NCBI RefSeq assembly: GCF_020882245.1
Contig: NC_083598.1
Span: 3,093,178-3,157,177, forward strand
Direction: 5' to 3'
Origin: Rhopalosiphum padi
Lineage: Eukaryota > Arthropoda > Insecta > Hemiptera > Aphididae
Length of the DNA: 64,000 nt
Part shown: in pieces, positions 23,701-38,600 of the stretch
Numbering within the stretch: position 1 is the first letter of the stretch
Layout: each line of letters begins with the position of its first letter
The notes under the pieces: generated by a model
The model's database searches: none
What the model saw: only the letters and a program-made list of their open reading frames with translations
What the model was told of the DNA's origin: nothing
Translations under genes and position numbers: made by a program

Positions 23701-25789
23701 ATAAATTCTTATTACTCAATAGTAAATACTCACATTACTTAGTAATTGTCAATAAAATTCAAATGGATATAAGAACGTCGTATATTTCGACGAATATTTC
23801 ATATTCTCTTTAGATTGCTCAATAGCTACATATACTACTGTACATCAGCAATGAATTAGTTTTATAAAATAAAATCTATGATAGGTACAAAAATATGGGA
23901 TTCTTGAAATAATTTCAAAAATTAAACTTTAGTGTAGGTAACCGGACCTATACATATTATTTATATTAATTATAATAAATTAATCAACTAGCGCAAAGTA
24001 GCTATGTCTACCTACTTATTATAAATTTAATTTTTATTAATCATGTCGATTGCGCATAGTAGACGTCCTATATATAGTATTATTTTATAATTATTCATTA
24101 TTAATTATTATAAATACATAACAAGATACTTGTTAAGTGTATGTACCAATATAACTACCTATTAATAATAAGGAATTTAAACGTATAATATGTTCATTAT
24201 ATAATTATCTGACTACTGTCTACTTACATTTTTAATCTCAAAACAACTTTGTTCTACTCCAGTTAGTTAAAATATTCTAAACATTCTTGAATTAATAAAA
24301 AACAAACCGATGATTTACGTTTAGAAAACTTATAAACATTACACAGCTAAATAATATAATATACCGTAGTGTCGAAGTAAAATACATAGTCACATAGATA
24401 TCGAGTGTAGAGAAATACCCGACCTCGCGCTTCGCGTCTATACACCGCATGTGCGCCGGATAGGTCCACCGATCGGGTTAATATTGTGTTGGTCACGATT
24501 AGGTCAAATGTTAAGTATGGAGCTTCTTATCGAGTACATCACCCGCTTACGGTCGTTCGGATACATACAGCCATACAGGTACCTAAAAAATCTCAAATTG
24601 ATTTATTGTCACTTGAATATGACCACCAACGGTCGATATGCTCGAGTAATTCAATCCGTGATTGAGATAATAGTTGTGGTGATGAGCGAATAGAATATTG
24701 CCACTGAAAATATAAAATATCGATATTTTTTCAATTGTTATTTAATTATACGACATCCATGTTTTCCGATTTATTGATATATAGGTACACAACGGGCATT
24801 CTCATAACATGACTATAAATACACTTTTATTATTGATATTATAGTTTAACATATAATAATACACGCGTTATATTGTTATATTATAAATATTACGTTTATG
24901 ATTGTTGATAACTGATAAAAATTAAGTGAAGATGTATTAAATAACTTTTACGTTTTCGGTCTAACGTATTTTCATTCAATTATTTCACGGAAATTTTATG
25001 AGGTTTGCCGATAGATAATGTATCATTTCAATCGAATAAAAACGTTAGTGGGCTACCTACATTAGTATTTTTGTAGACTAAAATGTTTTTTATTTTTATT
25101 TTAGACATTTAATGTTTTGGTGGTTTATATAGTATATATATATATTATTACCTACTATATATTACTTAGTAGTGTCATTAATCGCTTTATATTTAACGAA
25201 AAAAAGTAAAACACTGGTCGTTCAGTTGTGTAATTTTCTGAACGATTAAATTGTTTATACTTTATAATAATAATAATCCAACGACGATCGAGTTCTGGCG
25301 TCTAAAAGAATTTTATGTCTACGAAAAAATGAACGCATTGCACACCCAAGTGGGCGCACACATGTCAACAGCTGTAGTATCACACCTGTCTCGTTTTTGA
25401 ATTTAATTTTAATAATAGATTATTCATTCAAATATTCAATAATAATAATGATTATATGACTGGCGTATTAACTCTATTATTTCATAACAATATTTTCTTT
25501 ATACCATATTTTTCTTTATGGTACACATTTCCAACTGTCAAGGTTTCATAAAATCAACTGAACCGCATACATTTTATTAGTTCTCAATCGTTAACATGGA
25601 TCATAATGTCTAGATTTAGTATCTTGCATAGGGTTCTAGTTGTTGTATTCCAAGACTTCGTCCGTGGACAGGTTGAGTCACGTTTTAAATTTAGATTTTT
25701 GCGAAATGGACGTATGCCAAACAGAGTAGTGCTTGGCCAAAATGACCAAACCGCACAAATAATCATGAATGAAATATAAGCCTATCCAG

Positions 25790-25953
25790 TAGGAGTCGTG
25801 TATATATCTTGAAATGTCAATTGAACAAGAAGCCGTATGTATAGTTGATAACAAATGTTTAAAAGTCGTTGTGCTGGATAAGTGTCATGTTCTTGGCAAA
25901 ACAAATGGCCTTGAAGGCTTGAGAAAAAGTGTTCATATACACAATATAAAGGT
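25790..25953 (+). other. unrecognised open stretch with a donor-like end
   Basis: After a TAG near 25788 the frame stays open and from the ATG at 25814 reads 47 codons of mixed composition (EQEAVCIVDNKCLKVV, then LDKCHVLGKTNGLEG). It ends at AAG followed by GTATAA, a possible splice donor. Flanking frames are broken. It could be an exon of a small gene inside the intron, or a decayed transposon. I do not recognise the family. Confidence 0.25.
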
Positions 25954-27009
25954 ATAAATCAAATAAATTATAAACAGCATAATGATTAGATTATAAATGG
26001 AATATCTATAATAAAGAATAATAAGTCATTATACCTGAAAATTATAATAATTGGTACACATAATATCTTAAAAACTTGAACTTTTAAATATTTTATTTAT
26101 AGCTCAAGTTTTTATACTTATTTGTATGTTATTACATTTTGACGCAACTTTGATAATTTATAAAAAATATCCATTAGAACTAACAATTTATATCGAATGG
26201 ACAAATCCCATACATGGCGTTAGACATATTTTTGTAATTGGGTGTGTGGGAAGTACACCTACAGTGGAGTGTGTTCAATGTAGAGTTATTATAACAAAGA
26301 TAAGGTATGGCCTGATATAAAGACAAAAAGCCCACTTTAGAATATATAAATGATCAAGATTTAGATGTATTAATTTGTATTATGCACATGAAACTATTAT
26401 TGGTATTATGTATTTATGCATGATATATTAAGTTAATGTGCACTTACATATCTGTAATTTTAAATAAATGAATCACAAGTGCTGTATATTTGTATACTTG
26501 ACATTACCTGTACCAGCAGTACCTGAAATGGTTGAAATATTATTTTAATCGTTAAAATTAAATTACGTAATTTGTAAATATAAGTGACCAATGAATATAA
26601 CGATAGTTTGTTTTTCTGCTATTAAACACGGCAATAACATCAAAGGCGAAGCTTTGGGAGAAAGTGATTGGTTTAGAAAAATTGTGATGTGGTAAGTAGG
26701 TAATGAATATTGAATTCTGCGTAAGGCGTACATTTGATTTATTATTATATATTATGCTCGCCGTGTTACTATACATAGATTGTAAATAATTTACCTTATA
26801 ACAATAGTCAATAGTACTTATATTTACCATTCTACCAATGTGTTTATATATACATACACAGGACATGGCTGGTCGCTGGTGTATAAATAAAACGTATGAT
26901 AATCTAACGACGCGCGCGATATTGCAATAAGCAATAAAATAATGCGTTATCCTCTGTAAATCTCAATCCGGATAGCCGTCTATCGATTCGCGTGAACTTA
27001 TAATATGCA

Positions 27010-27760
27010 AACGCGAAACCGGAGTGCCCGTCTATTTTTTCAGAATATATATTATTGTGTATAATATTATAATACCTATACCTAGTCGGAGTTCTGGATA
27101 CTCGCGCTGCGGCTTGTCACGCACCGTCGTCCTCGTCGTCGTATTACCCGTTATACGCGAATGTGTATGTACCTACCCGACGCCGCAGATCACAACCGTA
27201 GTACCTATACTATACCGACTATACCACGATATTTCATTATTATTATTATTGTATTTTTTTTATTTATTATTTATCATTATTGTTATTATTATTATGCACG
27301 GCTCGGTTCGAGCAGCAGTCCCTGTTGGCGGGCGTCCGGGGGTAAAGACGAAGGCTGCTGCAACCATCATAGGCTCCGAGTGTATAAGGTCTATGGCAGC
27401 AACACATATACACGCACACATATACAGACAGAGATAGCTCGATAACGATCGCTGTACATGGCCCGTGGGAATGAAACGCTCACTTCTCTGGTAAATATGG
27501 AAATATTGTGCGCCGCTGCCTTACACACGTTTTCGCGAGATGCCTAACGGATATAATTTTTCTCGATCGACTGCCGGCGATCTCTGTCACGTAAAACGTG
27601 TTTTACAAGCCACATATATATAATATTAATATAATATATCCTCATCTTCCTTTGCACGGCGGCCGCGGCTGTCGCGCACGCGCGCCCGTAGTCCGCCGGT
27701 GGTTTTGTTTTTGTAACGAGCTCTGCTCGTATAATAATAGTATTACAATATTATATTATT
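27010..27760. promoter_or_regulatory. CpG-rich intronic block
   Basis: Several patches rich in CpG (about 27100-27180, 27300-27370, 27510-27590 and 27655-27720, the last with GGCGGCCGCGGC) stand out from the AT background. Long open frames here are low-complexity and not convincing. A second promoter or an enhancer is possible; strand is unknown. Confidence 0.3.
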
Positions 27761-28284
27761 ATCATGTGTGCGCGCGTATAAAATACATTGTACACATTAT
27801 AATAATAACGATGGCGTGTGCATTATTTGATATACATTAAAAAATGCATCATAATATTATATTATAATAGTTATGTGACACTATGACCTCAATGGTGAGC
27901 TTAGGAATTTCTCACGGGGGAATGCTGAATGGAGATATAAAATTTGTTACTTAAACTTTCGTATTATATATACCTATTATTTAAGGTTTTAGATTCTTTT
28001 TTTTATAAAACAAGATACAATTTTTTGAAGAGCATGGTTTTTATTTTTATAAGCCCACCGGGAGATATGACCCCCATATACCACATATCCCATACCTACC
28101 ACTCGCTGTTAGCTACAGTAGATCCGCCGTCACTGTATGACGTACGCATTAATGCGTATTGATCCATATATATGGATATTATATTTATATATAATTTATA
28201 AAGATGTAATTTTTATCTGAACTGTCATAACAAGTGATTTCATGCAGTATAAATGACATAGGTATAGTTCTATAGATAGATATG

Positions 28285-28326
28285 TTATTATTATTATTAT
28301 GATGATGATGATGATGATGATGATGA
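28285..28326. repeat. compound microsatellite (TTA)n then (TGA)n
   Basis: About five TTA units run into about nine TGA/GAT units without interruption. Simple sequence in non-coding DNA, likely length-variable. Confidence 0.9.
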
Positions 28327-29597
28327 CATACGAGTTTGTGTGGTTTTCGACCACTATAGAGTATAGAACAACTGTAGTATATATTAAATTATATTATTAT
28401 ACATAATTTATTGACTGATGGATGTATAATTTTAAGTATACAGATATTCGAGGTAGGATGAGGATGATGACGATTCGTTATGCACCATCGTTGCGGATTA
28501 AACATTCAACAGTAAGCCCTATAATAATTAATTTTTATGGACGTTATAGGAACTGACAAGACAGACGTTAGGTTCATACGTGGTATAGGTTCAAAGTTAT
28601 GAAAAATACTTATTATTTTGATTTCAATTTTTAATTAAAATAGTCGAAAAACGAATTATGACTTTTATATTTATAAAATACCTATTTATTATTCTACTTA
28701 TAATACGCTTAATATATAACTTATAAATACTGTTGATCCCGTTTATGATTATAATCTGTACACAATTCTCAAAAGTCTAGGTAGTTTTTTTTTTATTTCT
28801 TCTGTCCATCGCACTATCGCAGTATCTTTGTCTAAATACATCGAATGCATATTCATTACTCGATTGAAATTATACATTTCCTGTTGTTTTCATTACTGTC
28901 GCACTTAACTATTACATATAAATATATAATGCGTATAACGACTGTAACGTTATAATAATAATAATCATAATCATATCTGCAGGGCGCTTTCAATAATCTT
29001 TCTTTTCTATTCAAACAGAAAACAACTTTTTTTTTATATCGATGAATAGATATTTATCTCCTAAAACAAACTTATTATACAATTAATGCGTGTAATAATA
29101 TAAATATTTAATATTTCATTTATATGATATAGTTTCCGAATATTCGATTAATAGGTACCTATACGTCATTTGCAATAATTATCTTTGAACAGTTGTACGC
29201 TTAAAAAACTAAATCACATTATTGAATGTAAATAATATGTGAAATAGGATGTATTTATTCAATATGAGATTTAAATTTGTTTGATAAATATTTTAAAATT
29301 TGCGACCGGTGCATATAGATGTGTTCGGTGATAAATGCAAACTCTCGCAAACCAGACTGAAATCGTGAGTGCCGTGTAAATCGTATACATGCGTGTCGTC
29401 TGCACGCGTTGTTGTATTTGTTCATTTTTAAATAACTACCATTTCACACCTTATACAGAGATAGACATCTTACTATTACGCGTGGATTTACAACAATACT
29501 GCGTTATAATAATAAATATATATATATATATATATTAAATGAATATTTTTATAATCTTAATTTATCGGTTTTTTTTTACAATTTTTTCAGTGTTCAA

Positions 29598-29638
29598 ATG
29601 ACAGACGCGTGTATATTATGACCACGAGAAGGGCATAG
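29598..29638 (+). promoter_or_regulatory. two overlapping upstream open frames in the integrin leader
   Basis: After the acceptor at 29590 the leader is 57 bases long. ATG at 29598 opens seven codons to TGA at 29619-29621. The next ATG, at 29618-29620, overlaps that stop as ATGA and opens six codons to TAG at 29636-29638. The main ATG follows nine bases later. The second frame is in phase with the integrin frame. Short upstream frames of this kind usually lower or tune translation of the main frame. Confidence 0.6.
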
Positions 29639-29647
29639 CAAATCGAG

Positions 29648-32600
29648 ATGACTCTGCCGTCATCACGTCCCTTATCCACTCTACTGGTGATTACATTGTG
29701 CTGCAACGCAGTGTTTGGCTTCAATGTGGACGTTAAAAATTGCATCAGACATCGGGGACCCGAAGGGTCTATGTTCGGGTTTAGTGTAGCTCAGCACAAA
29801 GAGCATGGTCGGTCATGGTAAGTTATTTTTAAATTTAATTTTACTTCGTATGACTCGTCAGTATAGTATCTCCGTACGATATTATATTATGACATAATAA
29901 TAATAATAATAATAACAACCTAATCTATATGACCTATTGAGGGGAGGTACACTATTCGACGTGACTAAATCATTTTTATCTTCTCAAGCTTAATAATATT
30001 CAACTTTTTTTATTCTATAATTGTATTGACATTTAAAATTAACAACTACACTTATACAATAGGACGTACAATGTACATATTATTATTATAGAGTATGAGT
30101 ATTGCACTTTCTATAGGGCATAAAATGACATTTTGTTCGCGGTTTACTAATCCGAGACCTTTAATGGTCTTGACAGTGTAAATATAATAAATACAATAAA
30201 ATATTTATTTTAACATTGCGCAGGATGAAATATAGATTATAAGTTTTTTTACGTGATTAAGTATCCATAATTCTTTATATATATATATTTATAAATATAC
30301 CTATATAGGACTCGTTAAGTCGTAACAATAACATGTTATTTTTTTATATAAGGCTTCAGAGTACCTATACAAGCTATACATATATACGTTGTCTTGCGAA
30401 GTTGCGATGCACTGATTGAGTAAACAAATACATACTAGATTATTTCCATGGTACTTAATATTAATTTCATAACATAATATATTATATTATATTGTGGTTA
30501 TCATTTTTATGTAAATATTAGTGTGAGCAATATGAACTAAACATTTAATATGCATAATATGATGTTGCTGTAGGCTATATTGGGTCTGAAGAAATAAATA
30601 AATTTGCCATTTATTATATTGTGTTATTATACCTACACTTATAAGTTATTGTATGTACCTATGTGGCTATGTCTGTTATCTTATAGATTGTATTTTTTTC
30701 TTATTCTTATTAAATTTAAAAACTGTGTTATTTTAACGTGGGTAAAATAAATTTATTTGAATACGTCTAGTTTTCATTTAAGATGAAAAAAAAAATTACT
30801 AATTGAAAGTATACAAATAAAAAAAATATATTAATAATATGTATGTATATATATATATATATATGAATAACTAGTTTTAAGAAATTTTCACGCTTCTCAC
30901 ATCATACGGTATAAAGTTGAGTACTGATGAGAGATGCCAATTTGTAGACACACATTTAGACCACGGCTCTGTGTGGGCAACGACAAAGATAACAGATTCC
31001 TTCAAAAAAATAATTTTACAAAAATATATACAAAAAAAACATTCATCTTTATACATATATTTAATAAATACTTTCAATTATCAAAAAACAATTTATAATT
31101 GAATTGGTTGAATTATGCCATAGGCGTAAGGCGTAACACAACACCGTTCCTTTTCCTTAAATTCGGCCCTGCAAGTTCGATGTTAATAATTCTGATTTAT
31201 GATTATATTTCTGTTGTTATTGGTTGGATAGAATAAAAAAGTCATCACTGTCGCCTGAAATCCCCTCAGATATGTACTATTGTCTATCATTAAGCCCAAA
31301 CTACTATATACGTACGTCCGTAATTCCAACTAAGTGGCAAGCTCCATTAGTTCAGAAAACCGTTGTCATTTCAATTGACATTTGACACTATCGTATATTA
31401 TTTATATATAATATATATATTGACACATTACGAATGACTTGCAATTATATAGATGCTTTTATTTTACTATTATATTATTATATTGTTCATTATTATGATA
31501 CCCACGACACTCGTCTGTATGGAGTTAATGTAACATATAATGGCGGTTTTTATTCATATTTTTTTTTTATAATATCATTGTTCAATTGTAAAGAAGCCGT
31601 TTTCAACTGTACCACTTAAATAATATTATGGATACGACTCGGAACATCTCGCCGACGTCTTTTGTTTCCGTTCTAACGTCGCCAGATGAATATTTATTAT
31701 AATTGAACACACTGGACTCATGTCAATGGGCTATATAATGTACATTTTATCATTTATGCATATTATAGTGAAGAGGGAGTATATATAATATACGCGTTGA
31801 TATTATATAGATTCATATTTACAATTGAATATTGTGTTAAATTAAATGAATATAGGTACATAACTGATTAAATAATTATTGATAAACTAGATAGATATTT
31901 ATTAAAATGATGCTAAATTTTATGAAAATTAGACATCTATTGTAAAACTGTTTAAAAATATTTTGAGAGATAATAATTAATTATGTGACAATATACTTTG
32001 ACCCTTACAACAGACAACAAAAAAATTATTTTTACAACTTTTCATTTACAATATTTTTGAATTAAAGTACTGTTATAGGTACATGTATAAGAAATAAAAT
32101 ACTAATCTTGAGCCATTTAATTGTCTGATAACTCTGATATATAAAGTTAATAACCCTAACCCCTATGCATTATTGGTGCGATAGCCATTGACTGGATGAC
32201 AGAAATGTACTGGAAGACAAATATAAATAGTAGCCAAAAGTTATAGTTTTTTTTTTTTATATATATATAGTATTTAAATTGTATACGATAATATTTGATC
32301 AAAATGATTTTACGACTAAAATAATGAACAATAAAATGGGTGTTTAACTCAATTATTTCTGAAATAATAAATAGATATACTTTTATAGGTAATTTAGTTT
32401 TCTTATCAATCAATGTTTTTTTATTATACCTATTATATTTATACCACAGTTGCAAGTAATGTAAAATATATTTAAATTCGTAGTTTTTATTTGGTCATAA
32501 TAAGGGTTTTTCTATTATAATTTATAGTTTTTAACTCTATACGATAATGATGTTGCATTGCATAATACTTGCACATATAAACTGAATGTAATTTACTCTT

Positions 32601-35600
32601 TATCCATATAAACCAAACCCTTACACACATTACTTCCGTTTTGAAATTATTATTCATCATTATTGTTTTTACCATTAACAAACAGCCCTATGGTATGTTT
32701 GGTGTTAAGTAAACATTATATAGGTACCAACGGTAGGAACACTAAATATATCACTTGAATTTAAATAATTTTTTTAAACTTTTATTTGTTTAAAATTTAA
32801 ATATTTTTTTTTAACTGTAAATAACAATCTTGTCGGGATGGAGGTGACTTTGAGATATAAAATACTGCTACACTACACGTAGGTTCTTACGTAACAGACA
32901 CAATGTTGTTTCTGACCTAAAGAAAATATTATTAGTTACTATAGATAGTTTGTGTTTATTTTCAACGAAGTTTTCTAAACATAACACGTAGTGCTAAATT
33001 CTATAACAATATTAAAACGTTATATATTATATATAATTTAAATTTTAAAACTAACAGACGTCAGATAAGTACTATTATAACATATCAATAAAAATATTGA
33101 CTTACTTTAATATACCCACATATCAATAATTAAACGTGTATAAATCGGTATTGTAAAATGTAAATTAGTACGACGAATAAATTTAATTTTTTTTATATTA
33201 ATATAATAACACTATTTATTAAACGAATGCAATAATTAAATGCAATTATATACAATATATATAATATATGAGTAAATTAAAACATAATTTAAAAAATGCA
33301 TAACCAACTGCTATGTTGTAGTTGTATATATCAATATTTGTAAACATTTAGTTGTATATACATAATACGCATTAATTTATATAGTAGCGCCATATAACCA
33401 CAACTAATATAAACCAACAGGTACTTTAAAGGTGCGGGTTGCCAGTGCACTGAGTCAAACGTTTAATTTTAGCATTACTGAATATGTTTTTATCCTTGAC
33501 ATAGACTCGCCGGAGTTAATGATATTTAACTAAAAGTTATAAAATGTTTTCTAAACTAATAGAAGTCAGATGTTTATTAATTATTAACCACCTCATGAAG
33601 CCACCCATTCTTTTATTTTGTTTGTATATGTCTCTTCGAATCATTAGCTAGTAAAATTCCACAGACAGATGCTAGTCCATATTATATTATTCTCATCCAT
33701 CACCGTCCTGATTGAAATATATAAACTAGGAAGAACCCATTAGCGTACAGGGAGGGGTAGAAAATAGTAGCGAAGCCGTTTCAATAGGTTGCTGATGAGG
33801 ATGAGGTGAGTGGTAGTTGCCCCGTGGATTATTATTTGTTATGCGTGTACCTATATGGCGTATTACTATTATATAGGTACGCATTACGTGCTTATTTTAT
33901 TGTCGTTAATACTACGTAGGTACCCAGATAGGCACCTGAAACAGACTTTATTATTATTATATTAAGTTTGATTTAAATAAATGAATGGACTATGAAAAAA
34001 AATATGTATTAAAAAAAAACTTAAACAGTTTTCAACTACATTCGTTTTCTACACAATAGGAACTATATTAACAACATATGGTGCCTGGAATTTAACTCGC
34101 AAACGAATGCAAATCAATATTGTGTTTTACTATAAATAAATCTATATGCATTTTTTGCAGCGCGCAGTTGAAACAATAAACTGTCACATGCAAATGGATA
34201 TCTGTCAGAGGATTTCCAGTTTAGTTGGAGCGCGTGTATAAATTAAAATATAGAAAATAAACATTGGGTATAATATACATATTATATTTCATAATAATTG
34301 TATTCACTGTTCATAGACCTACACAATATGTAGTTAATACTATTATTAGTAGTATAATATTTATTTTATTGATTACCCACTGTTGGTGTTGTAAACTGCA
34401 TTACACTTCGTAAATATTTAGATTAAGTATTTAAAGACATAATTCCAAAACAATTAAACTTTTATTAATTTCAAATTTTTGAATTCAATTTTAGATTATT
34501 ATTATGGTAATAAGGTTTTTATGGAATAATAGTTAATAATGTGCTGTAATATACACAACTTAAAAAAAAATTCTTGTTGGATAATTTATCGATTCGTATA
34601 CCTACCTTTTATATCACCACCCAGATCATCATTTTTAGAGCATGACTGTTGAAAAAAAAACCATATGTGACGCTCATGTGTATTATGTTAGGATTATTTA
34701 AGGATACAGCTGACGATGACAACAAACTATACGCAAAGACTAGAAAAACATTTTCTCAATTATTATTATTGGCGTTGAAAAAATAATTTTTGGCTAACAT
34801 TCCTATATTTCTATTGATTATTATTAAAAATAAATAAGTATACATTTAAAAAGTCAGTTAAAAAAACGTTTAAATCAAAATAATAGATACAATATTATTT
34901 TTTTAAATTTATTTAATTACATATTTAAGTCAACAATATATATATTATCTATAACAAAATCCATATATTATATTATAATACACTAATATACGTTTAAAAC
35001 ATTTAAATATTTAAATTTAAAGGTTTTCAAAAATAACTCTTTCATTTTAGTGTATGAAGTAAAGATTATTTTTTATGACAACACTTTGTTTAAATGGTAA
35101 TCTAATGCAAGAATTTTTACTTAAAACCATTCTACTATTTTAAACCTTAAGAAGAAAAAGGACGGATATTATTATTACCATGCACGTGTTGTTCACATTG
35201 AGTTATTTAGGCAAAATTTAGGACCGACCCTTTGGGTAATAACAAGAAAAAAATGGGCCATAATATATTACATAGTTTGTTATAATTGAAAACATGTTTG
35301 GATTTTTTCTTGTGTAGTCCAGTAAAATAATAAAATATTGATGATAAATATATATTTTAAAATGTATATTATAATATAATATTGAGTAAGTATATGTTGT
35401 GATATTTTATTTTCAATAGAAAAAGCCGCTTGGCATTATATTATTCTATCAATGATTTCTAAAATATAATTTATACTAACATTGACTTCACTTACACGTT
35501 ACACGAGTATACATTAATAGTCATTGCAGTATGTATCGTGTACGTTGTGTACAAATGAAACTTAAATAATTAATCGGCTTAACGTTTTTATAAAAATCTA

Positions 35601-38600
35601 ATAACGAAAATAATATATTAACATGTACTACGTCTGTACACGGAAATCTCGTTAGAACGGTTAGTGATGCAAAATTGTAATATATATATATATACACCTA
35701 CAAATATTATTATACAACTCCACCGGTCACAGCCATCGGACCAGATGATCCTTCCGGCCGCGTTCGCATATATTATTTAAACGCACACAACCAACCCACG
35801 AGAAAACACCTACACGAGTTCGCGCACACACGAAAAAACGGCTATACCTCCTCTCAACAGGAGTTTCGAAGGAAAAAAATGACATCTTGGTGTATGTATA
35901 TTATATACTAAATTACCATCTGGCGCATATGGTACTATAAATACGCAGTATATATTGAGCATTTTCGTCATAAAAATGCCCCGGTAGCCTTGACATTTCG
36001 ATTTGACCCAAATATACATTTTAAGCGAGCTCAGCTTGAAATGTCATCAATTTTGTTAATAAAGACCAATTAAGGTCACAGTAGTTGTTCGCTAATTACT
36101 AAATGGATTGAACATGATTTTGAAAATTTTAGTTAGCTGCACACCCATTATGTTAATGTTTTTTATATATGTGTTGTATATGTATATTATATACATATAT
36201 AAATATAAAATATTATATTTTGAAATTAACTAAATAATGCTAATATATACTGACGTGTTTTAAGAAATTAAAACGATATAATAAAGTCTAAAATGTATTA
36301 ATTAAAGGCAATCAAAAGCATTAAATATAAACCTTTTTTTAAATATTATATTTATTTCATAATTGGATATACTTAAATAAACAATATTAAAATATGGCGC
36401 ATTTGAAGTCAAATATGCACAATAATCGTATAGGAAATGAACGGTTAAATGCGATAATAATAATTATTATTTATGTACACCGATTAACTGGCAGTTAACT
36501 GCAGCCATTATCTTATTGGTATAGGTAAAATAAACTATCATGAAAAATGACGAAGTATTGAAATAACGAGCGAACATTTTAATATGCCTTGACTCTTGTG
36601 CACATTTATATAATATAGGTACTTATTCTTAATATTAAGTTAATTGAATATGTAATGAGCCGATAAACTAACAATATATTAATTTATAACAATTAACCGT
36701 GTTCGAAATAAGTTTTATATTGTATGAATAAAAAAAATGCGAGAGTTATTGTTCTGTGATCTTATCACACTATATTTTATTGTACACATATAATTATATT
36801 ATTATATATCCGATATTCATAATCATAATACAATATTATATATGTTACAAACGATTGTTAATAATAATTTTTTAATTAGTACTATATAAAACTGTTATTC
36901 AATCGGCTTCAGCACAGGAACGCGTTGTTTTTCAGTTAACCGTTTGTATTTTATTTTCATCATATATAATATTATTGTATACGCACAATAAACACATACA
37001 TACAATATACACAAACTCATATATATAATATAATGATAAAACGACGACTATAAAATTCGTCCGATTTCGCACCGCTGCACAGTAATATGGAAAAAATAAT
37101 GAGTTATTAAATCATCAATCACGATTAAACAAACTAAAATCGAATTTTTATACTGTTTACGATTATATAATGGTGCTTTAAAACAAAACATTTAGCTTTT
37201 TTGTTTTTTTTTTAATAACACTGTTCTCCAATTCTGTACCATGCACAGTCTTAGGCCTTCTGACATACTGCAGTTGCAGTATACTCGTAGATACTCGTGC
37301 AATAAAATATATTTTGTCGTTTCATCGAGACGTTTCTAAAATACCCACGTGTGTCTCACGAAATCTGTTAGGGGATGAGCCTCGGCAGTAGAATATATTG
37401 TATATGTATAGTAAACTCACGTACACACACACAAGAAAATCGTTCATAGGGTCGACCGAACGGGGTTTACTTGGAACCTCAGGAAACACAACACACTGCA
37501 CGCATATATAATATACATATATATATATATTATATTATTATAATGGTTGTATATTGGTGACGGTCTCCGCACTGTGTGTGCGTGTATATATATATATATA
37601 TATATATATAACCACTCACACAAACCATATGGGCAAATATATATAATAAGATGGGAGCGCCGTAAAATCAGAGGCCCACGCACACGGCCGTAAGCCGCTC
37701 TCCGTCCGAAACCCACACGTTTTGCACACGCGATATTATATATATTATATACGAGCATAATTCGTACGAAACTCGAACACATTATTTTCATTAAAATGAT
37801 TGTAAGGTATATATAATTTTAAGTACCCGAAAAGATTACAACTCCTGTGGGGATGTATGTCGTCGTTGGGTCGTTGGGCGACAAATTTATACCAATTTTT
37901 TTATGTATCGAACATACTGCGTACATTTACGAGTTATATCGTATCGCGTGTGTGGTTGTAGATCGCGGACAAAGGTCGCACACAGCTGGGCGTCGTTAAA
38001 GCGGTGGCGGCGGAAATGTTTAGCGCGGCGTTCATACATATTTTGGGAGAGAAAAATAATACGAGACGTTAATAATAATTATACCGTTTTTTAATAGTCT
38101 GTAAAAACGATAAAATATGACTCAACGGCTCATACGTTTGTCGTCGGTGACGTATTTATTCGTTACAAATAATATTATTAGTGTACGGATTTGTAAAATT
38201 TGGTTTGAATTATTGAGGTCTTCTGCCACTATAACAACAGTACATTAATTAGGCTTAACAATTCAAACTTCAAAGTTATCCTACGGCTTTAATAATGACA
38301 ATACACTATAATCACTCTGTAATCGATGGGCGATGAAATGATATGTAAATGATATTTATATTTTAACTAGACGTTTGATGCCCAGTTCTAGAACAATGAA
38401 GTAGTATGACAGATCAAATAATAATAAAAATATTTTATCATGGCGACTCCATAGTACTCGCGGTTTATAATATAATATGTTTAACATAAAAGATAATCAA
38501 GTGGCAATGATTTGAGGGTTGTATTACTTGTATTGTTGTAGATTATTATAGGATTTGGGACGAGAAAAATGCATATCGTTTTCTCACTATCGATTCGCAA

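Larger units (their letters stand above)
20775..29590 (+). other. putative leader intron of the integrin gene
   Basis: About 8.8 kb of mostly AT-rich DNA. It contains a CpG-rich block at about 27010-27760, two simple repeats at 28285-28326, and a TA run at about 29519-29536. An open stretch at 25790-25953 (+) is listed separately. An open frame at 26126-26320 (+) is not recognised. No other gene is visible. Confidence 0.45.

Noticed and set aside
27024..27445. 137- and 94-codon overlapping frames
   Set aside because: Composition driven by TTA repeats and CpG patches; two frames are open over the same bases and neither resembles a known protein.
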